NCBI RefSeq assembly: GCF_002847345.1
Contig: NZ_LXFV01000004.1
Span: 1-55,165, forward strand
From: Pectobacterium peruviense
Lineage (GTDB): Bacteria > Pseudomonadota > Gammaproteobacteria > Enterobacterales > Enterobacteriaceae
Direction of reading: 5' to 3'
DNA length: 55,165 nt
The notes under the pieces were generated by a model. It ran no database searches. It was not told the DNA's origin and was given only the letters and a program-made list of their open reading frames with translations. Position 1 is the stretch's first letter. Each line of letters opens with the position of its first letter. The position numbers and the translations under genes are program-made. Positions 1 through 8,709 of this stretch are shown here, piece after piece.

Positions 1-1812
1 TGATTGCCCGATACGTGGTGATGCGCCGCCCAATGCCCACTGTTGCGCCTGCTCATAATGTCGCCACAGCTCGCTATAGCGCCCCTGTGCGGTCAGTAAC
101 ACATCATGCTGACCAGATTCGCTCAGCCTCCCGTGATCAAAGACCACGATCTGATCGGCATCGCGAATCGTCGACAGCCGGTGCGCCACCATAATGACCG
201 TTTTTCCCTGCATCAGAACGCCAAGCGCCGCCAGCAGCGCCGCTTCATTCTCTGGGTCGGCAAAGGCCGTCGGTTCATCCAGCACCAGAATCGGCCGGTT
301 ATGCAGCAGCGCCCGCGCAATGGCGATACGCTGGCGCTGTCCGCCAGAAAGGAACTGGCCACGCTCACCAGCAAGCGTCTCGTAACCCTGCGGCAGCGCC
401 ATGATAAAATCATGCGCCTGCGCCGCCGTCGCTGCGGCAATCACCTCATCCATGCTTTTCTCAGGTAAACCAAGCCGGATGTTATTGGCGAGCGTGTCCG
501 CAAACAGGAAGGATTCCTGAAAAACAAACGACACCTGCTGCATCAGCGTGGCGGTTTTCATCTGCCGGATATCGACACCGCCAATCAAAATGCGCCCAGC
601 CGTCACGTCCCAAAAGCGGGGAATAAGCCGAGCCACCGTGGTTTTCCCTGCACCCGATGCCCCCACCAGCGCCGTGACCGATCCTGCGGGCACCTGAAAG
701 CTGACGTCCTCCAACACCCAGTCGCTCGCCAGCCGATCGTAACGAAAACTCACCTGCTCAAAACACACGCTGGCATCGGTAGGCAAGGCATCATTTTCTG
801 CTTCCGGTAGCGGCGGCAACGCCAGCACATCCTGAATTCTGCTGATACTCAATCGGGTTTTCGCCACCATATGATTCAGTGCCATCATCGGCATAACAGC
901 CTCCGCCATGCCATTGCCCAGCAGCAGCACGCCCACCCACAGGCCGAAATCGAGACGATCGTGGTTGTAGAAACTGTATGCCACCCAACACAACGCCAGC
1001 AGCGTCGGGAGCGGATTAAGTACGGCAAAGGAGAAACGCGCCGAGAATCCCGCCTGCCGATACCAGCGCGTGAGCACGTCCAGATAGTTTTCCAACGCCT
1101 GCTGATAGCGCCCAAACGTTGCCGCCCCCGTATCAAAGGTACGCACCACCGGCATCGCCTGAACAAATTCAATCACCGCGGTACTGACCTCTTCCCGCGC
1201 TTGGTTATAGCGCTGGTTCATCTCGCCCGCATCGCGCATCGCCAGCATCAGCACCACGGATCCGATGGCCAGCACCAGCAAGGCCGCCAATGCCAAACGC
1301 CAGTCCAGCCAGAACAGCAACGCCCCAGTACACAGCGGAGCCACAAAGGCGCGAGCGTAGAGCGGCGTACTGTCCGCCACGAACAGGTGAAGTGCTTTCA
1401 CATCATCATGCAGGATCTTCGCCAGCGACCCCGTGCCCAGACGTTGTACTTCCCCTAGTGGAATGCGCGCCAACTGCTCCGCCAGCGCGCTACGAATCTG
1501 ATTTTCCAGTCGGAACGCGGCATAGTGAGAGTGATTAAAGGCCAGCAGGCGTAACAGATAGCTGGCGGTCAGGCACAGCACCGCACCGCTCATTGGGCGT
1601 AGAGGCCATGATGCAGGTTGTAAGATCAGGAGTTGGATACTCCACGCCAGAGAGAGTAAAAAAGCGATGCCCGCCAACACCGACAGCCCCGACAGGCACA
1701 TCGCCAGACGAATCTGCCCTCGCACAGGGTGCATAATGTGCCAGGCTCGACGTTGTGGCGTAGAATGCGGCGCGGCAGCCGATGAACCCTCATCAACAGC
1801 AGAATGTGACAT
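1..1812 (-). CDS. Siderophore-type ABC transporter, fused membrane/ATPase half (YbtP/YbtQ-like), partial
   Basis: The reading frame starts at an ATG at 1812 on the minus strand and stays open for 604 codons to the left edge, so the C-terminus is missing. An N-terminal six-helix exporter-type membrane domain is followed by an ATPase domain. Walker A (GASGAGKTT) is near residue 387, the signature LSGGQRQR near 488 and the Walker B LVLDEPT near 509. This is the arrangement of the YbtP/YbtQ half-transporters that import yersiniabactin-iron in Yersinia. The gene is divergent from a YbtA-like regulator and lies close to fyuA-like and ybtX-like genes, which supports a siderophore role. Its partner half is probably just beyond the left edge (inference). 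A shared control region lies upstream. Which of YbtP or YbtQ it matches cannot be decided from sequence alone. Confidence 0.85.
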   Translation of the reverse strand, partial: MSHSAVDEGSSAAAPHSTPQRRAWHIMHPVRGQIRLAMCLSGLSVLAGIAFLLSLAWSIQLLILQPASWPLRPMSGAVLCLTASYLLRLLAFNHSHYAAFRLENQIRSALAEQLARIPLGEVQRLGTGSLAKILHDDVKALHLFVADSTPLYARAFVAPLCTGALLFWLDWRLALAALLVLAIGSVVLMLAMRDAGEMNQRYNQAREEVSTAVIEFVQAMPVVRTFDTGAATFGRYQQALENYLDVLTRWYRQAGFSARFSFAVLNPLPTLLALCWVAYSFYNHDRLDFGLWVGVLLLGNGMAEAVMPMMALNHMVAKTRLSISRIQDVLALPPLPEAENDALPTDASVCFEQVSFRYDRLASDWVLEDVSFQVPAGSVTALVGASGAGKTTVARLIPRFWDVTAGRILIGGVDIRQMKTATLMQQVSFVFQESFLFADTLANNIRLGLPEKSMDEVIAAATAAQAHDFIMALPQGYETLAGERGQFLSGGQRQRIAIARALLHNRPILVLDEPTAFADPENEAALLAALGVLMQGKTVIMVAHRLSTIRDADQIVVFDHGRLSESGQHDVLLTAQGRYSELWRHYEQAQQWALGGASPRIGQS

Positions 1813-1891
1813 AGTTTCTCTCTTTTCTCTTTCCCGCACAGTCGCTTACCCGCAAGACCCGCAAATCAACTCGACGGCGGCAATAAAGTCA

Positions 1892-1951
1892 GGAATAATA
1901 ACTATTCTCAACTGCGTATCTACCCGATTCGAGCCGATTTATACCCGAATC
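1892..1951 (-). promoter_or_regulatory. AraC-type direct repeats plus weak Fur-like box before the ABC gene
   Basis: Read on the minus strand, GATTCGGGTA (1951-1942) and GAATCGGGTA (1930-1921) are direct repeats with 21-bp spacing. About 11 bp further on is a weak Fur-like sequence (1910-1892, roughly 12 of 19 by eye). The same order and spacing occur before the MFS gene and before fyuA. By analogy with YbtA/Fur control in Yersinia this is probably the activator plus Fur operator of the ABC gene. It lies between the divergent ABC and AraC genes and so may also control the regulator. Confidence 0.6.
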
Positions 1952-2027
1952 CGTACAGGGTGACTGTCATCAACCGCATTACCGCGATCGTACGATGCCG
2001 CAGCCCGCATGTTCAGGAGTCTGTCCA

Positions 2028-2996
2028 TTGAATGCCTCCCCACTGAAAGCCTCCAGCGAACCTGAAGTCACAATTTCAAATTTGATTGCTGAGCTGCACG
2101 TCGTGCGACCTAATACTGGCGCAGATTGTAGTCTGCTACGCGCCACGCTTCAGGAAGGGCTGGATATTCTGGTGTGGCGCGGGCAGTTCCGACAGCCCAC
2201 CACCATGCACCTGCACGACGATTGGGGACGTATTAATTTTTCCTGTTCATTGCAGGGGGATTCGCAATTTGCACTGAAGGGCGATCGGGGACGAGAGCAC
2301 GTACTGAAGCAGGGTTCGGGCTGCATTAGCTACACGCCAGACTGTCAGGGCACGTCGTCTTATGCTGGGCAGTTTGAAAGCGTCACGGTGTCGCTAAGCC
2401 CTGATCTGTTGGCTAGCTGGGTGCCAAACCTCACGGGAAAGCTGCAACAACAGTTGGATTCCGGTCGTCTCTGCACTCACTGTGACTGCAATGCCGAAAT
2501 GCGGGGAACTGCTCAGGTATTAAGCCACGCTCTGTCAAGCCTAACGCAACCACAGCAGGCAGATGAAAACAGCCATGCGCCGCTATGGCTGCTGGGACAA
2601 AGCATGATTCTGGTCAGCCTTGCTGTCGCTGGGCATTCCGACACCCTCCCCCAGCAGGACACGCTGAATCTGGCCGATCGCCAGAAACTACTGCGTGCCA
2701 AAGATCGTCTGCTGGCGGATCTGTCACAGGCTCCGACCATCGCCATGTTGTCCAGAGAAACTGGATTAAGCGTACTCAAGCTGAAACGCGGATTCCGTCA
2801 ACTCTTCAATAACAGCATCTATGGACTATTTCAGGCCGAACGCATGCATGAAGCGCGGCGTCGGCTCTTTGTCACGGGTACACCAGTCATGGTAGTCGCC
2901 ACCGATTTGGGCTATGCCAACGCCAGCCACTTTAGTGCGGCGTTCCAAAAGCAGTTCGGCGTCACGCCTTCTGCGTTTAAACGTCTGAATATTTAG
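2028..2996 (+). CDS. ybtA: AraC-family regulator of siderophore uptake (YbtA-like)
   Basis: This is an AraC/XylS-type activator with a C-terminal double helix-turn-helix: residues near SVLKLKRGFRQLF, then GYANASHFSAAFQKQFGVTPSAF, the family's second-helix signature. I prefer a TTG start at 2028 because AGGAG lies 8 nt upstream. An in-frame ATG at 1995 has no visible Shine-Dalgarno sequence and would add 11 residues. The gene is divergent from the ABC transporter and upstream of the MFS and FyuA genes. YbtA in Yersinia activates fyuA and the ybtPQXS operon when bound by yersiniabactin. The same role here is inferred from context and from the repeated operator found at three promoters. The orthology symbol is tentative. 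Confidence 0.85.
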   Translation: MNASPLKASSEPEVTISNLIAELHVVRPNTGADCSLLRATLQEGLDILVWRGQFRQPTTMHLHDDWGRINFSCSLQGDSQFALKGDRGREHVLKQGSGCISYTPDCQGTSSYAGQFESVTVSLSPDLLASWVPNLTGKLQQQLDSGRLCTHCDCNAEMRGTAQVLSHALSSLTQPQQADENSHAPLWLLGQSMILVSLAVAGHSDTLPQQDTLNLADRQKLLRAKDRLLADLSQAPTIAMLSRETGLSVLKLKRGFRQLFNNSIYGLFQAERMHEARRRLFVTGTPVMVVATDLGYANASHFSAAFQKQFGVTPSAFKRLNI

Positions 2997-3022
2997 CGAG
3001 CAATTGGCGCAACAATCATCCC

Positions 3023-3083
3023 GATACGGGTACAAATAGACTGGATTCGGGTAGCGCCACAATAGCGAATGATTATCATTTTC
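3023..3083 (+). promoter_or_regulatory. AraC-type direct repeats plus Fur box before the MFS gene
   Basis: GATACGGGTA (3023-3032) and GATTCGGGTA (3044-3053) are direct repeats with 21-bp spacing. They are followed 12 bp later by a good Fur box (3065-3083, about 16 of 19 to the classical consensus by eye). The spacer carries AAATAGA, which also occurs before fyuA. The layout suggests activation from the repeats and repression by Fur-Fe at the core promoter. Confidence 0.75.
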
Positions 3084-3108
3084 TCCATTACACGCAGGAG
3101 AAACCGTC

Positions 3109-3192
3109 ATGCCCGATTCCGTAGCAATCCTCTATCTCCACCTTAAAACACAGGCGCTAGCGATAACGCTGCTGGATCGCGACAAACCATGA
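3109..3192 (+). CDS. 27-residue leader peptide overlapping the MFS start
   Basis: A 28-codon ORF starts at an ATG at 3109 with CAGGAG about 9 nt upstream, and its TGA overlaps the MFS start codon as ATGA. The MFS start itself has no convincing Shine-Dalgarno sequence, so the leader may load ribosomes for it by translational coupling. The predicted peptide (MPDSVAILYLHLKTQALAI and a short tail) has no recognised domain. It could be a functional small protein or only a coupling device. Its expression is unproven. Confidence 0.45.
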   Translation: MPDSVAILYLHLKTQALAITLLDRDKP

Positions 3193-4427
3193 CGCACAGC
3201 CCAATAACACGCTACCTGCCCTATTGGTGTTTCTACCTCCATCAGGGCATGATTACCGCGCTCATCATGCAAGGCGTCGCGGGCTATTTTCGCCATGCTG
3301 GATTGGATCTTGCACAGTTAAGCTGGCTGTCACTGACCTTTCTTCCGTGGATTGCCAAGTGCCTGTGGGCACCCTGGGGAGAGCGCCACGCCCTCCGCCT
3401 GCGTGGTAATCCCTATTTAGGCAGTCTGGTGTTGCTCCAGATCGCCATGGCGATAACGCTGGTGGTGATTGGCCTCATTTCACCGGAGCAATCTGTTCTG
3501 GCTATCGTTATTACGCTGATGTTGCTGGCGCTGCTCTCCGCCAGCCATGACATCTATGCCGACGGCATCACGATTTGCACTACCAACACGTCCAGTCGCG
3601 CGCTGGCGAATACCGCACAGGTCGGCGGCAGCTATCTGGGTATTCTGTTCGGCTCTTATGCGTTCCTGAGCATTGCCGAACATGCTGGGTGGCGAGGCGG
3701 TTTCTTCGCACTGGCAGGGCTGTCGCTGCTGATGCTCATCCTGCCGCTGCGCTATACCAGCCAGACCATACATCACGCTGATCCCACCGTGCGCCCGACA
3801 CTAAATCGTCAAACGTTCAACACGCTCTGGCCGGTATTAGCCTTCACAGCCATTTTCTATCTGGCGATGCGCGGCATGATGGCGCTACAGACCGTTATGC
3901 TCATCGATCAGCAGCTTAGTCTGAGTCAGCTCGGTATCGTTATGACCGTATACAGCACGGCGGTCAGTGGCGTAGGGATTGTGCTCGCCAACGTCCTGAT
4001 TCGACGCTTGGGCGCACTGCGCTGCCTGCTGCCCGTGATGATCGTACACGCTCTGCTGGCTATCGTGTTGGCCATCGGTTACCCGCTGTATTCGTTGAAT
4101 ATCTGGATTGTGCTCTTTGGCGTAGTCAATCTTGCCGCCGCCATCGGGTTTGTCACGTTATACAACGTCCTGATGGGGCTGGTCAGGCCGCATCAGCCCG
4201 CGTCCGACTATGCACTGTTCCAATCCACCGATGCTGCCGTCGCCATGATCGTGTCGATCGCCGCGCTTCAGCTCGCGCATCACACGAATTATCAGACCAC
4301 GCTGGGCGTGCTGGCCTGCTTCGCCATCGCCAGCCTGTGGCCCGCCAAACGCCTATCGGCAAGGCTTTCCCGCGTATTTTCGGAAGGTATTTCCCCAGCA
4401 ACAGTAAGCCACCGAGATCAGGATTAA
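3189..4427 (+). CDS. ybtX: MFS transporter, YbtX-like siderophore-associated permease
   Basis: A 412-residue polytopic inner-membrane protein with about 12 hydrophobic segments. The sequence and setting (YbtA-like regulator upstream, fyuA-like receptor downstream, Fur box) match the YbtX/RhtX/FptX group of single-protein siderophore permeases. YbtX of Yersinia pestis is encoded with yersiniabactin genes and has been linked to zinc acquisition. RhtX and FptX import rhizobactin and pyochelin. Which substrate applies here is not visible. The start overlaps the stop of a 27-residue leader ORF (ATGA). The family call is firm, but the exact orthology is inferred from neighbours. Confidence 0.8.
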   Translation: MTHSPITRYLPYWCFYLHQGMITALIMQGVAGYFRHAGLDLAQLSWLSLTFLPWIAKCLWAPWGERHALRLRGNPYLGSLVLLQIAMAITLVVIGLISPEQSVLAIVITLMLLALLSASHDIYADGITICTTNTSSRALANTAQVGGSYLGILFGSYAFLSIAEHAGWRGGFFALAGLSLLMLILPLRYTSQTIHHADPTVRPTLNRQTFNTLWPVLAFTAIFYLAMRGMMALQTVMLIDQQLSLSQLGIVMTVYSTAVSGVGIVLANVLIRRLGALRCLLPVMIVHALLAIVLAIGYPLYSLNIWIVLFGVVNLAAAIGFVTLYNVLMGLVRPHQPASDYALFQSTDAAVAMIVSIAALQLAHHTNYQTTLGVLACFAIASLWPAKRLSARLSRVFSEGISPATVSHRDQD

Positions 4428-4457
4428 CGAAAGGGAAACCGTACAGGACATCTATTG

Positions 4458-4518
4458 TATTCGGGTTGAAATAGACCCGATACGGGTAGCTCAAAAAATG
4501 CAAACGATTATCATTTAA
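4458..4518 (+). promoter_or_regulatory. AraC-type direct repeats plus Fur-like box before fyuA
   Basis: TATTCGGGTT (4458-4467) and GATACGGGTA (4479-4488) are direct repeats spaced 21 bp apart with AAATAGA in the spacer. A Fur-like box centred on GATTATCATT lies 12 bp downstream (4500-4518, about 13 of 19). This is the third occurrence of the same layout in the block. Confidence 0.7.
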
Positions 4519-4640
4519 CTTTCGTCATTCTCTGTCTCACTCGCTTTTCGGATCGTGATATTTTCGGACCGAGATAAAAGCGTGTCGTGATGAAAACCGT
4601 TGCCTTTGACATCGATTTTAGTCTTTTCAGGGATTTAATA

Positions 4641-6650
4641 ATGAAAATAATGCGCCTTTATCCACTCGCCTTAACCAGCATGTTTCTCTCGTCCTGTGCC
4701 TTTGCGGCTCAGGACGATACGCTTGTTGTCTCCGCCAGCAAACAGTCACCCTATTCCGCCTCGGCCAATAACGTCTCATCTACCGTCGTGACGGCACCAG
4801 AACTCAAAGATGCTGGTGTCACCAGCACCGACAAACTGACTCGGGTTCTGCCCGGCCTCAACCTCGGAAATAATGGCAGCCTGTTGTTCCCTTCAATTTC
4901 ACTACGCGGCGTGTCTTCCGCACAGGATTTCTACAGCCCAGCAGTGACGGTCTACGTGGACGGCGTACCACAGCTCGCCACCAACACCGTACAGGCACTC
5001 TCCGATGTAGAAAGCATCGAAATACTGCGCGGTCCGCAGGGGACGCTGTACGGTAAAAGCGCGCAGGGCGGCATTATCAATATCGTCACCCAGCAGCCGG
5101 ACAGCACGCCGCGTGGCTATGTCGAAGGCGGCGTTGCCAGCCGCGACGGCTATCACGGCAAAATCAATGTTAGCGGCCCCATTCAGGATGGCCTGCTGTA
5201 TGGCAGCGTCACCCTGCTGCGCCAGGTCGATTCGGGCGCGATGACCAATCCTTCTACAGGCAGCGATAACCTCGGCGGGACAAAATCCAGCGTTGGGAAT
5301 CTTCGACTGCGGCTGGCACCGGATGGTCAACCGTGGGAAACCAGTCTGGCACTGACGGAAGACTGCACGCGCGCCACGCAGGATACTTATCTGCCGTTTG
5401 GCGATGCTAAAAACCGGACGCTGGAGATTGCCGCTGGCGCGCCCGATCCTACATTACGCCGCTGCACCCATAGCCAGTCGCTGAGTGGAAAATACACCAC
5501 CGACAACTGGATCTTCAGCCTGATCGGCGCATGGCAGCAGCAGAATTATGACCGTACCTTCCCAAACAGTACGCTGATTGCCAACATGCCAGAGCGCTGG
5601 AATCAGGATGTGCAGGAACTACGGGCTGCCACACACGGTGCAGGCCGCACGGTGGATATGGTGTTCGGCCTTTACCGACAGAACACGCGTGAAAAGCTCG
5701 ATCTGACCTACAGCATGGCAGGCTCTCCGTTTATGCAGAGCAATGCCAACACATCAACAGAGACGTTAGCCGCCTACAGCGATCTGACCTGGCACCTGAC
5801 TGACCGTATCGATCTGGGCGGCGGGCTGCGTGTATCACACGACAAGGCCGAAACCCGTTACCACCAGCAGTTCTCCGGCATGAACGTGGGTGATAGCAAC
5901 AGCGTCGATGACGATCAGGTACTGGGGCAACTCTCCGCCAGCTACCTGCTGAATAATGACTGGCGCGTGTATACCCGCGTTGCACAGGGCTATAAGCCAA
6001 CCGGTTTTAACTACTCACCTGCCGCAGGTACACAGGCCATTCCTTACAGTGCGGAGAAATCGATTAACTATGAAATCGGCTCACGCTATCAGAGCGGCGA
6101 TGTACAGCTTCAGGGTGCCGTGTTCCATACCCACACGCGTGATATGCAACTGTATTCCGGCCCTGTTGGTATGCAAACGCTCAGCAATGCAGGTAGCGCT
6201 GACGCTAACGGCGTAGAGATGATGGTCAAGTGGCAGTTTGTTCCCAACTGGTCATGGGATATCAACGGCACCTATGTTCGTTCTGAATTTAGTGGCGACA
6301 GTGAGAGTTATCAGGATAAACGCGTTCCCTTCGTTCCGCGCTACGGTGCAGGCACTAGCCTGAACGGGTTGATTGATACCTCGTTCGGGGCGTTAATGCC
6401 GCGCCTGGCCTTCAACGTGGTGGGGCCGCACTACTTCGATGGCGACAACGCGCTGCGTCAGGGCACCTATACCACCACCGATCTGCGTCTTAGCTGGCAG
6501 GCTACCGATCGGGTGAATATCGCGGGCTATGTGGATAACGTCTTCGACCGTCGCTACCGCACCTTTGGCTTTATGAGCGGAACCTCCGGCTACGCGCAGG
6601 CCAATGAAGGCCGTACCGTCGGCGTGGACGTGCGCGTCGATTTATTCTGA
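4641..6650 (+). CDS. fyuA: TonB-dependent yersiniabactin/pesticin-type outer-membrane receptor
   Basis: A 669-residue receptor with signal peptide (MKIMRLYPLALTSMFLSSCA, ending AFA), TonB box (DDTLVV), plug domain (near VLPGLNLGNNGS, SISLRGVSSAQDFYSPAV, GPQGTLYGKSAQGGI) and a 22-strand barrel ending in an aromatic residue (DLF). I recognise long shared stretches with Yersinia FyuA (673 residues), including TRATQD, RWNQDVQELRAAT and QLYSGPVGMQTLSNAG. The start at 4641 has CAGGGA about 7 nt upstream. An in-frame ATG at 4587 would put 18 extra residues ahead of the signal peptide. The substrate is likely a yersiniabactin-like ferric siderophore. No synthesis genes are in the window, so use of siderophores made elsewhere or by neighbours is possible. 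Confidence 0.92.
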   Translation: MKIMRLYPLALTSMFLSSCAFAAQDDTLVVSASKQSPYSASANNVSSTVVTAPELKDAGVTSTDKLTRVLPGLNLGNNGSLLFPSISLRGVSSAQDFYSPAVTVYVDGVPQLATNTVQALSDVESIEILRGPQGTLYGKSAQGGIINIVTQQPDSTPRGYVEGGVASRDGYHGKINVSGPIQDGLLYGSVTLLRQVDSGAMTNPSTGSDNLGGTKSSVGNLRLRLAPDGQPWETSLALTEDCTRATQDTYLPFGDAKNRTLEIAAGAPDPTLRRCTHSQSLSGKYTTDNWIFSLIGAWQQQNYDRTFPNSTLIANMPERWNQDVQELRAATHGAGRTVDMVFGLYRQNTREKLDLTYSMAGSPFMQSNANTSTETLAAYSDLTWHLTDRIDLGGGLRVSHDKAETRYHQQFSGMNVGDSNSVDDDQVLGQLSASYLLNNDWRVYTRVAQGYKPTGFNYSPAAGTQAIPYSAEKSINYEIGSRYQSGDVQLQGAVFHTHTRDMQLYSGPVGMQTLSNAGSADANGVEMMVKWQFVPNWSWDINGTYVRSEFSGDSESYQDKRVPFVPRYGAGTSLNGLIDTSFGALMPRLAFNVVGPHYFDGDNALRQGTYTTTDLRLSWQATDRVNIAGYVDNVFDRRYRTFGFMSGTSGYAQANEGRTVGVDVRVDLF

Positions 6651-6683
6651 TTTCTATCGTCCCGCATCCGTAACACCCTGCTC

Positions 6684-6712
6684 TGCAGGGATGACGCTCT
6701 GCCATCCCTGCA
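6684..6712. terminator. 10-bp perfect hairpin after fyuA
   Basis: TGCAGGGATG and its complement CATCCCTGCA flank a 9-nt loop 33 bp after the receptor stop. The following sequence is only moderately T-rich, so this is a possible terminator or mRNA-stabilising hairpin. Confidence 0.5.
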
Positions 6713-6873
6713 TGTTATCCTCCATTCCTCTTGCCTCTTACAATCCGTTACCGATTAGGCTTTCGCCTTTTACCGCGGGTCATATTAATGACATCGCGCC
6801 TGTTCCATACTGACCAGCGCTACTTTCTCATGATCCGTTTACCCTGATATTTTACGCCAACCGGAGACCCGTC

Positions 6874-7632
6874 ATGAAACGCAACACGATCCTGATCTTC
6901 ACGGTTTCTGCCATCATTGTGCTCGCGGTGGTCACAGCAATAGGGTGGAAGGTTGGCCGAGGAAACAGCAACGCGCTGTGGGAAATCGTCAGTGAACAGT
7001 GCGTGCCCAACCAGCAGCGCAGTGGTAATCCAGCACCCTGTCTGGAGGTTAATCTGGCAGAGGGCTACGTGCTCTTTGATGACAGAAACGGCCCCTATCA
7101 CGACCTACTGCTCCCAACGGATAAAATCAGCGGTATCGAAAGCCCTGAACTCTTGCAACAAAACACGCCTAATTTCTTCATGCAGGCGTGGGATCGGCGC
7201 GGCCATTTGTCGCGCGAAGCAGGTAAACCGATCAAAGACGATTATATTTCGCTGGCAATTAACTCACGCTATGGCCGCACGCAAAACCAACTGCATATCC
7301 ACATTGCCTGCCTGCGCCCGGATATTTATCAAACGCTGAATCAGCAGTTCCCGACACTTTCTGGCGACTGGAAAGCGCTGCCAGCGAAAATTAATGGGCA
7401 TATCTATCTGGCAAAAACGCTCACGGCGAACGAACTGGCGCAAAGCGATCCGTTCAAAACCCTGGATCGCTACGCACAGCAGCGAAATGAATCTATCGGT
7501 AAATACGGCCTTGCGATGGTTTCTACGCCAACGGGCGAGAAGGTATTGCTCGCCAGTAGCCTTGACGTGTTCAATATGAGTCTCGGCTCCGTGGAAGAAA
7601 TTCAGGACTTTTCTTGTGCGCTGGCAAGATAG
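6874..7632 (+). CDS. cdh: CDP-diacylglycerol pyrophosphatase
   Basis: A 252-residue protein, near-identical in length to E. coli Cdh (251), which hydrolyses CDP-diacylglycerol to phosphatidate and CMP at the inner membrane. An N-terminal membrane anchor (residues about 5-25) is followed by a domain with the HIT-like active-site run LHIHIACLRPD, preceded by SLAINSRYGRTQN, as in E. coli. The conserved C-terminal SVEEIQDFSCALAR is also present. The gene stands alone between fyuA and a LysR gene and appears to be core metabolism unrelated to the iron block. Confidence 0.93.
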   Translation: MKRNTILIFTVSAIIVLAVVTAIGWKVGRGNSNALWEIVSEQCVPNQQRSGNPAPCLEVNLAEGYVLFDDRNGPYHDLLLPTDKISGIESPELLQQNTPNFFMQAWDRRGHLSREAGKPIKDDYISLAINSRYGRTQNQLHIHIACLRPDIYQTLNQQFPTLSGDWKALPAKINGHIYLAKTLTANELAQSDPFKTLDRYAQQRNESIGKYGLAMVSTPTGEKVLLASSLDVFNMSLGSVEEIQDFSCALAR

Positions 7633-7650
7633 CCGCTGACCGCAGCCTGA

Positions 7651-7714
7651 AGGTCGATAGCAATCAATTCGCTATAACTTATAACGTTTTGTTCATTGCG
7701 TTGCTATCCGACCT
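7651..7714. repeat. Inverted repeat between cdh and the LysR gene
   Basis: AGGTCGATAGCAA (7651-7663) pairs with TTGCTATCCGACCT (7701-7714) with a single bulge across a loop of about 37 nt. It has no T-tract. It may be a transcript-end hairpin or an operator; no function is evident. Confidence 0.35.
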
Positions 7715-7758
7715 CCGCCTAAAAAGTGGGGAAAATCGATACGGTAGGTAGCTGCAAC

Positions 7759-8697
7759 ATGCATCTGGATTTACGGCAATTACGCAATTTTCTTGCACTG
7801 GCCGAACACGGGAGTTTTGTACAGGCCGCAGAAGCCGTCTGTCTGTCACAGTCGGCATTCAGCCGCAGCATTCAGGCGCTGGAGCAAACGATGGGACATC
7901 CGCTTATCGACCGTCAGAGCCGACGCTTTGCGCTGACGTGGCAGGGCAATACGCTGCTGCCGTTTGCGCGGCGCATGCAGGAGTTGTCCTGGGAGTTGAT
8001 GACCGACATGCAGCAAATCAGCGAGGCGCAGGAAGGTGAACTGACGTTTGGTTGCGGCCCTGCTCCCTCTACCACGCTGATCCCCAAGGCGGTCGCACAT
8101 TTCCATGCCCTTCGTCCGCGAGCCAGAGTCACCTACAGCGTGGATAACTGGCAATCGCTGCGTGAGCGGCTGTTGGCCGACGAGTGGCCTTTCATCGTTG
8201 CCGATACCTGGCAGGCCGAAATGGAAACGAACCTCCATGTGCAGCCATTAAGCCAGCAACGCTGCTTCTTTATCTGCCACTCCTCACACCCGCTGGCACA
8301 ACAGGAAAATATCACGCCAGACGATCTGCTGCGCTTTCCGCTCGCCTCTCCTTTTATGCCTGTCGGCATGCGCAAGGTTTTGGCTGCCCTCACGCGCCAG
8401 CCCGACTATCGTCCGCAGATTCAATGTGACCATATCTATTCGGTCTTCAGTATCCTGCGACATACGCAGGCTATCAGCTTTGCCAGCGAGGATGGCTTCG
8501 CGCTGGGACGATTAAGTCATCAATTGGTAGAAATTCCGCTGACGGGAACACCGCCAGAATGGGGCAATATGCAAACCCGCTTCGGCATTGTCACCTGTTT
8601 GCAAAGGACGCTGCCGCCGCTGGCCGAACTGATGATCGAAACCATACTGGCGCAAGACAGGCTGCGCTCACCGGCTCCGGCACTGCCAACCCTGTGA
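7759..8697 (+). CDS. LysR-family regulator, probably of organosulfur use
   Basis: A 312-residue LysR protein with an N-terminal winged helix-turn-helix (near LRQLRNFLALAEHGSFVQAA, SQSAFSRSIQALEQ) and a C-terminal effector-binding fold. The ATG at 7759 fits the usual LysR N-terminus (few residues before the HTH). A GTG at 7726 is in frame but would add an atypical extension. It converges on a sulfonate-type binding protein gene that is followed by a divergent ABC operon and arylsulfotransferase. By analogy with SftR/Cbl regulators it may control those genes in response to sulfur supply (inference). Candidate sites are in 9975-10009. Confidence 0.85.
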   Translation: MHLDLRQLRNFLALAEHGSFVQAAEAVCLSQSAFSRSIQALEQTMGHPLIDRQSRRFALTWQGNTLLPFARRMQELSWELMTDMQQISEAQEGELTFGCGPAPSTTLIPKAVAHFHALRPRARVTYSVDNWQSLRERLLADEWPFIVADTWQAEMETNLHVQPLSQQRCFFICHSSHPLAQQENITPDDLLRFPLASPFMPVGMRKVLAALTRQPDYRPQIQCDHIYSVFSILRHTQAISFASEDGFALGRLSHQLVEIPLTGTPPEWGNMQTRFGIVTCLQRTLPPLAELMIETILAQDRLRSPAPALPTL

Positions 8698-8709
8698 GCG
8701 CCTTGATGA

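Noticed and set aside
106-468. Plus-strand frames of 60-200 codons opposite the left-edge ABC gene
   Set aside because: They are antisense to a clear 604-codon ABC protein and show no domain or ribosome site.
871-1458. 195-codon plus-strand frame
   Set aside because: It is antisense to the ABC gene, rich in His/Gln/Arg as expected from reversed GC-biased codons, with no recognisable motif.
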